From assembly GCF_000008765.1 (NCBI RefSeq), contig NC_003030.1, positions 3,072,001 through 3,136,000 of the forward strand: a stretch of DNA of 64,000 nt, read 5' to 3'. Numbering within the stretch: the stretch's first letter is position 1; each line of letters begins with the position of its first letter. Shown piece by piece: positions 38,754 through 47,140 of the stretch. Both the position numbers and the translations under genes were made by a program. The notes under the pieces are model-generated. The model ran no database searches and was not told the origin of the DNA. It saw only the letters and a program-made list of their open reading frames with translations. The stretch is from Clostridium acetobutylicum ATCC 824 (GTDB taxonomy: Bacteria; Bacillota; Clostridia; Clostridiales; Clostridiaceae).

Positions 38754-38829
38754 AAGCATTAATTAATATTTAGCTTATATCTCAACAAAAATAAGGCACC
38801 GAAAACTAATTAATGCTTCAGTACCTTAT
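38754..38829 (-). other. Two mutually exclusive inverted repeats ahead of the U32 gene
   Basis: AAGCATTAATTA (38754-38765) can pair with TAATTAATGCTT (38807-38818). ATAAGGCAC (38791-) can pair, with two mismatches, with GTACCTTAT (-38829). The two stems overlap, so only one can form at a time in a leftward transcript. This may be a terminator for the small membrane gene or an attenuator; no U run is evident. Confidence 0.4.
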
Positions 38830-38863
38830 CTATGTGTCCTCTACTCTTTTACCCTGCATTTAT

Positions 38864-39118
38864 TTAACGCCTAACTTCTGTATAATCAACATCAATTATA
38901 GTATCTTTATCAGAGCTAAAAGTTGTATCTTCTTTATTAAAATCATCAATTGGATCTTTCTTTTTTACTTTTTTCATTTTTGAAATTTTTGATACTCCCC
39001 ATATAGCTAGTCCACCTATTATTATAACAGGAATTAATTTTATAAATAACAGTGCTGCTAAAATTACTATACCTAAAATCGCAATATTTCTAAATATATC
39101 TTTATTTAAAAAGCTCAT
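38864..39118 (-). CDS. Small membrane protein, unknown function
   Basis: An 84-residue protein I do not recognise. Two hydrophobic segments lie close together in the first half (IAILGIVILAALLFIKLI, then VIIIGGLAIWGV), so it is likely a hairpin membrane protein. A basic stretch (KISKMKKVKKKD) and an acidic, Ser/Thr-rich tail ending DYTEVRR follow. The ATG at 39118 is preferred, 6 nt after GAGTG; GTG 39127 and ATG 39124 are in frame. It is single and divergent from the small basic ORF at 39285. Confidence 0.7.
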   Translation of the reverse strand: MSFLNKDIFRNIAILGIVILAALLFIKLIPVIIIGGLAIWGVSKISKMKKVKKKDPIDDFNKEDTTFSSDKDTIIDVDYTEVRR

Positions 39119-39284
39119 TTGCATCACTCTCTTTCTCTAACTTTATAAAAGTATTATATCACAATTAGTGTAAGCAGTATACAATATCACTTAAAAAAGT
39201 ATTAATAATCTGTTAACTATATTTACTTCAATTTTGGGCAAACTTATATTGTAGCAAAAATAAATCATATAGGAGGCCTTTCAA

Positions 39285-39440
39285 ATGGCAAAAAGAGACA
39301 ATAAAAATAACAGAAATGATGAAAAAAGAAGAAATGATTTAGGTAAATTAAACGTTGAAGCTTCTGATGAAATAAGTGCTGATAATAAAGATAGAAATAA
39401 TAGAGACAGAAAAGATAATAGAAAAGATGGCAGAAGATAA
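39285..39440 (+). CDS. Small Lys/Arg/Asn/Asp-rich protein, unknown
   Basis: A 51-residue ORF: ATG with TAGGAGG 8 nt upstream and a stop followed 16 nt later by a terminator, so it is very likely expressed. It begins MAKRDNKNNRND and ends RKDNRKDGRR; about two thirds of the residues are Lys, Arg, Asn, Asp or Glu, with no Cys, Trp or hydrophobic core, which suggests a disordered, highly soluble peptide. The composition recalls small spore-associated proteins, but I see no defined SASP signature. CATATA precedes the ribosome binding site; a sporulation promoter is possible but unproven. Confidence 0.7.
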   Translation: MAKRDNKNNRNDEKRRNDLGKLNVEASDEISADNKDRNNRDRKDNRKDGRR

Positions 39441-39456
39441 TTTATTAATATAAGAT

Positions 39457-39487
39457 AAAAAGGGCTGTGTACTCACAGTCCTTTTCC
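39457..39487. terminator. Bidirectional terminator
   Basis: AAAAGGGCTGTG pairs with CACAGTCCTTTT (one mismatch) around a 5-nt loop. It serves the small ORF rightward and the gatB amidotransferase gene leftward. Confidence 0.88.
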
Positions 39488-39490
39488 TTA

Positions 39491-40927
39491 TTATTCACTT
39501 AATACTTTTTCAAGAAGTTCCTTTACCATAGGTGGATTTGCTTTTCCTTTGCTTTGTTTCATTACTTGACCTACTAGATATCCAATAGCCTGTTTTTTAC
39601 CTGCCTTGTAATCTAAAACTGACTTTTCATTGTTATTTATAACATCTTCAACCATCTTTTGAAGAGCACTCTCATCACTAATTTGGGAAAGTCCTTTTTC
39701 TTTAACTACAACTTTAGGCTCCTTTGAAGTTTTAAACATCTCTTCAAAGACTTCTTTCGCAGCAGTATTACTTATTTCTTTTGTTTTTATCATTTCTATA
39801 AGCTGATTCATATGCTCAACTGGTACAGGTATTGCCTTTGAGTCTGTTTCCGTTTCTCTCATAAGTCTAAGCATATCTCCAAGTATCCAATTTGAAGCCG
39901 TTTTACTTTCACAACCTGCCTCTACTAGCTTTTCAAAGTAATCTGCTAATGCTTTATCTTCAATAAGTATTTCTATTTCCTTACTTCCAAGCTTATACTG
40001 ATCTTCAAATCTAGCCTTTCTCTCTACAGGAAGCTCCGGCATTTCTTCCTTTACCTTTTCTAAAAGCTCATCCTTTACTACTATCGGAATTATATCTGGT
40101 TCAGGAAAATATCTGTAGTCATTAGCATCTTCCTTTGTTCTCATAGTAACAGTTTTACCCTTACCTGAATCCCATCTTCTAGTTTCCTGCTTTATTCTAA
40201 AACCTTCATTAAAGTCATAAAGCTCCTTTTGACGTTTTTCTTCTTTTTCAAGCGCTTTTTGAAGCTCTCTAAAAGAGTTTATATTTTTTATTTCAACCTT
40301 TGTATTGTACTCTGTACTTCCAACTTCTCTTAAAGATATATTAGCATCACATCTCATAGAACCTTGATCCATGCGGCAGTCCGATATATTTGCATATTGA
40401 AGCATAGCTCTTAAAGTTTTCATAAACTCAACCGCTTCCTCTGGAGAACGCATATCAGGTTCTGAAACTATCTCTACAAGTGGCACTCCAACACGGTTAT
40501 AATCTATAAGAGAATGAGGCTCATATTCCAAATGAACAAGCTTACCAGCATCTTCTTCTATATGAATTCTATTAAGCCTAACTTTTTTAACTCCATCTTT
40601 AGTTGGTATTTCAACATATCCGCCGCTGCAGATTGGAATATCAAACTGAGATATCTGATAAGCTTTAGGAAGATCAGGATAAAAATAGTTTTTTCTATCC
40701 ATTTTATTTAACTTATTTATTTTGCAATGAAGTGCCTCTCCAGCCTTTACTGCAAGGTGAACAACTTCTTCATTTAAAACAGGAAGAGTTCCTGGAAGTC
40801 CCATACATATTGGACATGTGTTTTCATTTGGTTTAGCACCGAATTTAGTTGAACAGTTACAAAATATTTTAGTTTTTGTGCTTAACTCAGCATGTACTTC
40901 AAGACCAATTACGGTTTCATAACTCAT
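39491..40927 (-). CDS. gatB: Asp/Glu-tRNA(Asn/Gln) amidotransferase subunit B
   Basis: A 478-residue subunit of the GatCAB complex that phosphorylates or activates the side chain of Asp-tRNA(Asn) or Glu-tRNA(Gln) and amidates it with ammonia from GatA. The family start ETVIGLEVHAEL, the Cys-rich zinc site CNCSTKF...CPICMGLPG (about 23-47), KMDRKNYFYPDLPKAYQIS and DYRYFPEPDIIP are all visible. The C-terminal YqeY-like tail (about 400-478) binds tRNA. AGGAGAG lies before the ATG. It is the last gene of aspS-gatC-gatA-gatB. Confidence 0.97.
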   Translation of the reverse strand: MSYETVIGLEVHAELSTKTKIFCNCSTKFGAKPNENTCPICMGLPGTLPVLNEEVVHLAVKAGEALHCKINKLNKMDRKNYFYPDLPKAYQISQFDIPICSGGYVEIPTKDGVKKVRLNRIHIEEDAGKLVHLEYEPHSLIDYNRVGVPLVEIVSEPDMRSPEEAVEFMKTLRAMLQYANISDCRMDQGSMRCDANISLREVGSTEYNTKVEIKNINSFRELQKALEKEEKRQKELYDFNEGFRIKQETRRWDSGKGKTVTMRTKEDANDYRYFPEPDIIPIVVKDELLEKVKEEMPELPVERKARFEDQYKLGSKEIEILIEDKALADYFEKLVEAGCESKTASNWILGDMLRLMRETETDSKAIPVPVEHMNQLIEMIKTKEISNTAAKEVFEEMFKTSKEPKVVVKEKGLSQISDESALQKMVEDVINNNEKSVLDYKAGKKQAIGYLVGQVMKQSKGKANPPMVKELLEKVLSE

Positions 40928-40930
40928 TTT

Positions 40931-42367
40931 TTATCTCTCCTTTTCAAGTGCTCTTGCCGCTCTAAATATTTTCTTCTCTCCAAAATGAGGTCCTAACAGT
41001 TGAAGACCTATAGGAAGCCCCTCTTTACTAACTGAACATGGTAGCGATATTGCAGGTATTCCAGCAAGGTTTATGTTAACTGTGTATATATCTGCCAGAT
41101 ACATTTGTAAAGGGTCTGCTTTTTTCTCCCCTATTTTAAATGGTAGTACAGGTGAAACTGGGCTTAAAATTAAATCATAGTTTTCAAAGGCTTCTTTAAA
41201 TTCATTTTTTATCTTCTTTTTAAGCTTGAGTGCTCTTTTATAATAGGCATCATAATATCCCGATGAAAGTGCGTAAGTTCCAAGCATTATTCTCCTTTTT
41301 ACCTCATCCCCAAAGGCTTCTGATCTTGATGTTTCCATAAGATCATATACATCTTCGAAATCATCTGGCCTATATCCGTACCTTATTCCATCAAATCTAG
41401 CTAAGTTTGAACTAGCCTCTGCTGACGAAATAATATAGTAAGCCGAAAGTCCCTCTTCAGTTATTGGAAGGCTCATTTCGCAAACCTCAGCCCCAAGACT
41501 TTTAAGCTTCTCTATTGTATCATCTATACATTTTCTTATCTCTGGATCTAAACCATCATTTAAGAATTCCTTTGGCATCCCTATTTTCATACCTTTAATA
41601 CCATCATCTATTCCTTCAAGATAATCTTCTTTTTCATGTTTTTTAGAACTTGTGTTATCTAATTCATCTTCTCCCGAGATTACTTCTAATAATTCCGCAC
41701 AATCTTTTACTGTTTTTCCCAAAGGTCCTATTTGATCAAGTGAAGAAGCAAAGGCAATTAATCCAAATCTTGATACTAATCCATAAGTTGGCTTAAGTCC
41801 TACAACTCCGCAAAAAGCTGCTGGCTGTCTTATTGAACCTCCTGTGTCCGAACCTAATGAAATAGGAGCCATTTTAGCTGCAACAACGGCAGCGGAGCCA
41901 CCAGATGAACCTCCTGGAACCCTAGTTATATCTCTTGGATTTTTAGTAATTTTAAAAGCTGAGTTTTCAGTTGAAGATCCCATGGCGAACTCATCCATAT
42001 TTACTTTTCCTATTATTATTGCGTCCTCAGCTTTTAATTTTTTTATTACCGTAGCATCATATGGAGGAACAAAATCATATAGCATCTTTGATGCACATGT
42101 AGTTTTTATCCCATCTGTGCATATATTATCCTTTATTGCAATAGGTATTCCTGCAAGTCTTCCAACCTTATCCCCATTTGCAATCTTTTTATCCACATCT
42201 TTAGCTTCTTTAAGTGCATAATCCTCACATAGTGTTATGTATGCATTTATTTCTGGTTCATTTCTTTTTATATTATCAAAATAAGCCTTTACTATATCTT
42301 CTGATTTTAAATGTTTATCTAAAATTGCATTTCTAAGCTGTTCTACTGTCATATCAAGTATTTCCAT
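40931..42367 (-). CDS. gatA: Asp/Glu-tRNA(Asn/Gln) amidotransferase subunit A
   Basis: The 478-residue amidase subunit of GatCAB, which hydrolyses glutamine to feed ammonia to GatB. The amidase-signature Ser-cisSer-Lys triad is visible: Lys in AIKDNICTDG (about 78), cis-Ser in PGGSSGGSAAVVA (about 153) and nucleophile Ser in LGSDTGGSIRQPA (about 177). I start at the ATG at 42367, about 8 nt after GGGAGG. It starts 14 nt after gatC and ends 3 nt before gatB. The symbol is that of the amidotransferase, distinct from the PTS gatA elsewhere in this window. Confidence 0.97.
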   Translation of the reverse strand: MEILDMTVEQLRNAILDKHLKSEDIVKAYFDNIKRNEPEINAYITLCEDYALKEAKDVDKKIANGDKVGRLAGIPIAIKDNICTDGIKTTCASKMLYDFVPPYDATVIKKLKAEDAIIIGKVNMDEFAMGSSTENSAFKITKNPRDITRVPGGSSGGSAAVVAAKMAPISLGSDTGGSIRQPAAFCGVVGLKPTYGLVSRFGLIAFASSLDQIGPLGKTVKDCAELLEVISGEDELDNTSSKKHEKEDYLEGIDDGIKGMKIGMPKEFLNDGLDPEIRKCIDDTIEKLKSLGAEVCEMSLPITEEGLSAYYIISSAEASSNLARFDGIRYGYRPDDFEDVYDLMETSRSEAFGDEVKRRIMLGTYALSSGYYDAYYKRALKLKKKIKNEFKEAFENYDLILSPVSPVLPFKIGEKKADPLQMYLADIYTVNINLAGIPAISLPCSVSKEGLPIGLQLLGPHFGEKKIFRAARALEKER

Positions 42368-42381
42368 GATCAAAAGCCTCC

Positions 42382-42675
42382 CTACTCTATTATCTTAGGC
42401 ACCTCTATCGCACCATCTCTTAAACTCTTAACATTTTGCATAAGCTTCTTTTTATCTTCAAAAACCTTAGGAACATCTTTTCTAAATTCTGTGTTTACCT
42501 CATCAAATTCATTTACATTTATATCAGATAAATCAACCTTATCTATTGTTTCAAAATGCCCAAGTATTGCTTCAAATTCTCCTGCAAGTTTTTTAGCTTC
42601 ATTGTCTGTAAACTTAAGCTTTGAAAGCTTTGAAATATACTTAACAGTATCTATATCAACATGTTTATCACTCAT
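42382..42675 (-). CDS. gatC: Asp/Glu-tRNA(Asn/Gln) amidotransferase subunit C
   Basis: A 97-residue helical subunit that stabilises GatA-GatB. The pattern VKYISKLSKLKFTDNEAKKLAGEFEAILGHFETIDKVD (described by its first and last parts: VKYISKLSKL, then FEAILGHF) is typical, as is the C-terminal LRDGAIEVPKIIE. I use the ATG at 42675, 5 nt after AGAGGAGTG. It sits between aspS and gatA in the operon. The symbol refers to the amidotransferase, not the PTS gatC at 17379-18791. Confidence 0.95.
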   Translation of the reverse strand: MSDKHVDIDTVKYISKLSKLKFTDNEAKKLAGEFEAILGHFETIDKVDLSDINVNEFDEVNTEFRKDVPKVFEDKKKLMQNVKSLRDGAIEVPKIIE

Positions 42676-42717
42676 ATCTATCACTCCTCTTATTATACTT
42701 TGCCCTATTCTATAAGC

Positions 42718-44010
42718 TTAAGGTGTAATTCTCTTCATATCTCTTGGTAGAAGAGATGCCTCTCTTATGTTTTCCAAACCTAAAATCTGCATTGTTAATC
42801 TTTCAAGTCCTATAGCAAAACCTCCATGAGGTGGCATTCCATATCTAAAGTTTTCTGTATAAAACTCAAACTCTTCAGCCTTAAACCCTTTATTTTTTAT
42901 AGCTTCTACCAGCATATCGTGGTCATGAATTCTCTGTCCTCCAGTTGTTATTTCAAGTCCCTTGTATATTAAGTCAAAACTCTTTGAAGCTCCTTCAATT
43001 TCGTCATCTGGCATTGTATACATAGGTCTCTTGGATAGTGGATATTTAGTAAGATATACAAAATCACTATCATACTTCTCCTTTACATACTTGGAAAACA
43101 ATCTTTCTCCTTCAGCGTTTAGATCTCCCTTAGGTGACCTTTTACCATACTTGTCAAAAACTATTTGCTGAGCTTCTGAGAGAGGAATTCTAGGTATGCT
43201 AACCTTTTCTGGTAATGTTATATTATACATTTTTAGCTCTCGTGCACAAGTTTCTCGTAAATTTTCAAATAAATAATTTATGAAACCCTCCTCAAGATCC
43301 ATTATTTCATTTTCATCTTCTATAAAGCCCATTTCAGCATCAAGACTCACATACTCATTTAAATGTCTGTAGGTATTGTGGAGCTCTGCTCTATAAGCGT
43401 GACCAACTTCAAAAACTTTTTCAAAACCTACACCGACCATCATTTGTTTATAGAATTGTGGACTTTGAGCTAAAAATGCTCTGTGATCAAAATAATTTAC
43501 TGTAAATAACTCGCTTCCTCCTTCTGTTCCTGAAGCTAATATTTTAGGAGTATGCACTTCAGTGAAATTATTCAATTTTAAAAATTTTCTAAAACATTCG
43601 CCTATTTCTTCCTGAATTTTAAATACCGCCATAACACTTGGCTTTTTAAGACTTACATTTCTATGATCAAGCTGTGTTTCTAGTGCAGCATTTATCTTCT
43701 TTCCATTGATATCAAATGGTAACTTATCATAATAAACCTTTCCTAGAACTTCTATTTCTTTAACTTGAACTTCCATTCCATCAATTGCTTTATCATTTTT
43801 ACTTAAAACACCCTTTACTTTTATGCAAGTTTCATTTCTAAGTCCAGCTAATTGTTCCTTCTGTGCTACAAGTTGAACAATCCCTGTTTTGTCTCTTAAT
43901 CTCACAAAATTCACATGACCTAAATCATAAATTTTATGAATCCATCCCTGAAGCGTTATTTCTTCCCCTTCACTCATATGAAACACATCTTTAACATAAT
44001 TTTTTTTCAT
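42718..44010 (-). CDS. aspS: Aspartyl-tRNA synthetase, archaeal type, probably non-discriminating (AspRS2)
   Basis: A class II synthetase of 430 residues without the GAD insertion of the 590-residue bacterial AspRS. It has an N-terminal OB anticodon domain, motif 2 (YRAELHNTYRHLNEYV, about 205-220) and motif 3 (GFAIGLERLTMQIL, about 405-418). The anticodon domain reads LQGWIHKIYDLG with His at 25; in archaeal AspRS a His at the equivalent site is linked to acceptance of both tRNA(Asp) and tRNA(Asn). With GatCAB in the same operon, it probably makes Asp-tRNA(Asn) for conversion to Asn-tRNA. Controlled by the T-box leader upstream. Confidence 0.93.
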   Translation of the reverse strand: MKKNYVKDVFHMSEGEEITLQGWIHKIYDLGHVNFVRLRDKTGIVQLVAQKEQLAGLRNETCIKVKGVLSKNDKAIDGMEVQVKEIEVLGKVYYDKLPFDINGKKINAALETQLDHRNVSLKKPSVMAVFKIQEEIGECFRKFLKLNNFTEVHTPKILASGTEGGSELFTVNYFDHRAFLAQSPQFYKQMMVGVGFEKVFEVGHAYRAELHNTYRHLNEYVSLDAEMGFIEDENEIMDLEEGFINYLFENLRETCARELKMYNITLPEKVSIPRIPLSEAQQIVFDKYGKRSPKGDLNAEGERLFSKYVKEKYDSDFVYLTKYPLSKRPMYTMPDDEIEGASKSFDLIYKGLEITTGGQRIHDHDMLVEAIKNKGFKAEEFEFYTENFRYGMPPHGGFAIGLERLTMQILGLENIREASLLPRDMKRITP

Positions 44011-44040
44011 GATTATAGCCCTCCAATTTTTTTTAACATA

Positions 44041-44339
44041 AAAAAATCGCCCCTATACCAAATGGTATAGGGGCGATTATATAACGCGGTGCCACCCTAT
44101 TTAGCAAAAAAATTGCTAACTTAATCAGTACGAATGCCATATTATAGACATCGATACCTATTCCCTTTAACGGTGGACATCCGTTTAAGCCTACTTTCAA
44201 AACGATTTTGGTTAACTACTCCGGAATGTTCTTCAACTTAATCTCGTTACCGGTTCACAGCTTGACGCCCGGCTCTCTGAAAACTTAATTAAATTTACTC
44301 TTTCCTTCACTGCAATTTTATAAAACTCATATTCAATAA
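44041..44339 (-). promoter_or_regulatory. T-box riboswitch leader of aspS-gatCAB with overlapping Glu/Asn specifier
   Basis: Leader RNA of about 300 nt. AGAGAG (from 44279) opens Stem I; the specifier loop strand reads TTGAAGAACATTCCGGAG, in which GAAC (44231-44228) holds GAA (Glu) and AAC (Asn) one base apart. The T-box AGGGTGGCACCGCG is at 44098-44085. Its TGGC suits the G discriminator base that tRNA(Asn) and tRNA(Glu) share. The terminator is a 16-bp stem, AATCGCCCCTATACCA and its complement, with TTTTTT (44078-44041). Uncharged tRNA should promote readthrough. A two-codon T-box was, to my memory, shown for this operon in C. acetobutylicum (Saad and colleagues, 2013). Confidence 0.95.
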
Positions 44340-44346
44340 TGATTAT

Positions 44347-44375
44347 ATTATAAAACTAACTTTTTATAAAATCAA
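44347..44375 (-). promoter_or_regulatory. Promoter of aspS-gatCAB operon
   Basis: TTGATT, 17 nt and TATAAT, placed just ahead of the T-box leader. Confidence 0.75.
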
Positions 44376-44384
44376 TAGTTTTTA

Positions 44385-46832
44385 TCAATTTTTCATAAAT
44401 AATTCTATTTCGCTTTCAAACTCATTTATAATCTTATCAGTTTTTTCTTCATCGTTAGATTCAGCATATATCTTACATATGGGTTCATCTGAGTCAGGTA
44501 TAATAAGAACCCAAGCGTCTTCATAATTTACCTTAATTCCCTCAATAAGTTCTATTGACTTTGATATATTTTCTTCTATTAAGCTTCTCATAATTTTGCC
44601 CTTATTATCCCAGGAACAAGCTATTTCTTTTTCTCTTAAAATATAATTTGGTATTCTTTCCATAAGCTCAGAGAGCTTTATTTTACCTCTAGCTAAGATG
44701 TTAATTATATTTATTACTATGTTTAAAGCATCTGTACTAGAAAGATATGAAAACAAAACCTCTTTTATATTTTTATCCTTTTCATTCAAGATATATTCAT
44801 TTAAAATATATCTTTCTGAAATTTTTGACTTAACATATTTGCAATTATATCTCTTAGCTATATACTTTAAAGCTTTAGAAGAATTAACAGGTGCCACTAT
44901 AGTTTTAAATTTATATACACTTATTAGTATCAGTGCTTTTATACTCTCATACATTTGAGTACTTATTATATTAGCGTTTTCATCAATAATTATTGCTTTA
45001 TCACAATTCTCAGATATGCAAACACCAAAATCCATTTTTTTCTCTATAACTTCTTTTTTTAACCCTTCTAAATCCGCATAATTATCATATATACTATACT
45101 GAATTTTAAGATCTGAAAATATACTCTTTACTTCATTTTTTATAAGCTTATTTTCCATTGATACTGCAACCTTCAGCCCACTATTTCTTATTTCTTGTAT
45201 GCACAAATTTTCTTTAATATAATCTTCATAATAACCCATACATTCTCCAAAGTCTCTTAATCTTTTAAAGTTATTTGCTCTAGTTCTTCTGAAATCTTCC
45301 CTTAAAAAGCTGTTTGCTATTTTTTTCTCCATAGACCTTGATATCATTATTCCATCCTTATCTATGAATAATATATTTACTTTTTCTTTATTACTACCTT
45401 TACAATATATATATACAGCAGCATCTGCTTTAAAATATGCTGTAGAAAACCTAAGCATTGGTATCGTCATCTCTTTTGCAGAATAAACCTCTATTCCCAT
45501 TGAAATAAGACCTGAAACAAAAGAATACTTAAGCATTTCAGCTGCCAAATTGTAATCTGAACATACTACAACCTTTGAATTCATCCTTAAGTTTGATGCA
45601 AATGCAGATGCTAATTTCGATACAAATTCTGGCGTTAATTCTACATTTATTTCTCCACTTATACCTTCTTTACCGAAAAGCACCTTACACCTATTTTCTC
45701 CCCACACAACATTTGTCTTTATTATTGTTTTACTTCCTATAACTTTGTCCGGCCATATTTTAACTCCTGCTTTTACAACACTTTTCTCCCCTACCAAGCT
45801 TCCTGTTCCAATGGCAGATTCCTCAAAAGTTGATACTCCCCCGCCCACTTGAACATTATTTGACACTACGCTTCCCCTAAGTTCTGCACCACTTCCTATA
45901 TAACAATTTTCAAATATTATACTTCTCTTTATAGTAGCCATTTCAGATATAATATTATTTCTACCTATAACGGCAAAAGGCCCTATCTCTGCACCATAAC
46001 GTATTTCAGAATTATCTCCTATATAAACTGGTGGAATAACTTTTACATTATCACTTACTATTGTATTTTTTCCAATCCATACACCCTTCTGATGCTGACT
46101 AGCATCTATATCTACATCTACATCTACATATCCATTTAATATATCAAAATTACATTTCATAAATTGCTCTATATTTCCTATATCCCTCCAATAATCATTA
46201 ACCACATAACCAAAAATCTCTTTGCCACTCTTTAAAAGTTCAGGAAATAATTCCTCACTAAAATCAAACTTTTTATCCTTATTATAGAATTCAAATATAC
46301 CTGGCTCCATTACATATATCCCTGTATTTGCTTTGTCACTAAATATTTCTCCCCAACCAGGCTTCTCAATAAAATTACTTATTCTCCCCTCTGTGTCCGT
46401 AATTGCAACTCCATATTCAAGAGGTATAGTTACCTTCTTCAGCACAATCGTTACCATAGCGTTTTTTTCTTTGTGGTATTGTAAGATATTAGTTAAATTC
46501 ACATCAGTTAAAGCATCTCCGCTTATAACCACAAAGGTTTCATCAAGAAAACTCTCAGCATTCCTAACACTGCCAGCAGTTCCCAAAGGACTTTGCTCTA
46601 TAAAATAATGTATATTTACTCCAAGTTCTTTTCCATCTCCAAAGTAATCCATAACTTCATCTGGAAGGTAATGCAGTGTAATACCGATTTCATTTATCCC
46701 ATGTTTTTTCAAAAGCTCTATAATATATTGTAAAACAGGCTTTTGCATAATTGGCATCATAGGTTTAGGTAAATTGCATGTAAGTGGTCTAAGTCTTTTA
46801 CCCTGACCTCCTGCCATAATAATTGCTTTCAT
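44385..46832 (-). CDS. Sugar nucleotidyltransferase fused to degenerate phosphomannomutase domain
   Basis: An 815-residue two-part protein. Residues 1-235 are a nucleotidyltransferase ([47 protein letters not shown]), and 250-375 form a left-handed beta-helix of hexapeptide repeats ([17 protein letters not shown]). Residues about 385-815 have the phosphohexomutase fold, but the phosphoserine loop (usual TASHNP) reads [11 protein letters not shown] near 475-484 and the metal loop (usual DGDxDR) reads ISENCDKA near 606-613. The mutase part is thus probably non-catalytic. The likely product is GDP-mannose or a related sugar nucleotide. GGGGATGG precedes the ATG. Confidence 0.87.
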   Translation of the reverse strand: MKAIIMAGGQGKRLRPLTCNLPKPMMPIMQKPVLQYIIELLKKHGINEIGITLHYLPDEVMDYFGDGKELGVNIHYFIEQSPLGTAGSVRNAESFLDETFVVISGDALTDVNLTNILQYHKEKNAMVTIVLKKVTIPLEYGVAITDTEGRISNFIEKPGWGEIFSDKANTGIYVMEPGIFEFYNKDKKFDFSEELFPELLKSGKEIFGYVVNDYWRDIGNIEQFMKCNFDILNGYVDVDVDIDASQHQKGVWIGKNTIVSDNVKVIPPVYIGDNSEIRYGAEIGPFAVIGRNNIISEMATIKRSIIFENCYIGSGAELRGSVVSNNVQVGGGVSTFEESAIGTGSLVGEKSVVKAGVKIWPDKVIGSKTIIKTNVVWGENRCKVLFGKEGISGEINVELTPEFVSKLASAFASNLRMNSKVVVCSDYNLAAEMLKYSFVSGLISMGIEVYSAKEMTIPMLRFSTAYFKADAAVYIYCKGSNKEKVNILFIDKDGIMISRSMEKKIANSFLREDFRRTRANNFKRLRDFGECMGYYEDYIKENLCIQEIRNSGLKVAVSMENKLIKNEVKSIFSDLKIQYSIYDNYADLEGLKKEVIEKKMDFGVCISENCDKAIIIDENANIISTQMYESIKALILISVYKFKTIVAPVNSSKALKYIAKRYNCKYVKSKISERYILNEYILNEKDKNIKEVLFSYLSSTDALNIVINIINILARGKIKLSELMERIPNYILREKEIACSWDNKGKIMRSLIEENISKSIELIEGIKVNYEDAWVLIIPDSDEPICKIYAESNDEEKTDKIINEFESEIELFMKN

Positions 46833-46941
46833 TATACCATCCCCTTATACACTTCACAGGTTTTAAATCCCAACACTTTGTAAATAAAATATATGTTAAT
46901 TTAACTCTTCTTCATAAATTGATTATTTCTCTATGAAAATA

Positions 46942-46955
46942 TATTAACGTTTACA
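46942..46955 (-). promoter_or_regulatory. cre-like site
   Basis: On the minus strand TGTAAACGTTAATA, one mismatch from the cre consensus, just downstream of TATAGT/TATACT -10-like sequences and about 110 bp before the nucleotidyltransferase start. Catabolite control of this gene is a weak inference. Confidence 0.35.
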
Positions 46956-47100
46956 TTACTTGATTCATATACTATACTATATACCTTTTATTAATCTTCT
47001 ATATAATTATTATATTTAATATACCACTTCAATTTTCCAATTACTTTATTTTATTCTTACACAAAATTCCTACAAATAGTTAAATATTTCATGCTTTTAT

Positions 47101-47137
47101 GATAAAATTAAGGGCCAGCCTTTTGGCTAACCCTTAA
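47101..47137 (-). terminator. Terminator of mrp-type gene
   Basis: TTAAGGGTTAGCC pairs with GGCTGGCCCTTAA (G-T and one mismatch allowed) around AAAA, followed by TTTTATC on this strand. Confidence 0.88.
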
Positions 47138-47140
47138 TTT

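Larger units (their letters stand above)
46833..47140. other. Intergenic region ahead of the nucleotidyltransferase gene
   Basis: 308 bp, AT-rich. It holds a cre-like site (46942-46955), several TATACTATA-type -10 candidates near 46970-46985 and the Mrp terminator (47101-47137). No coding sequence is seen. Confidence 0.5.
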
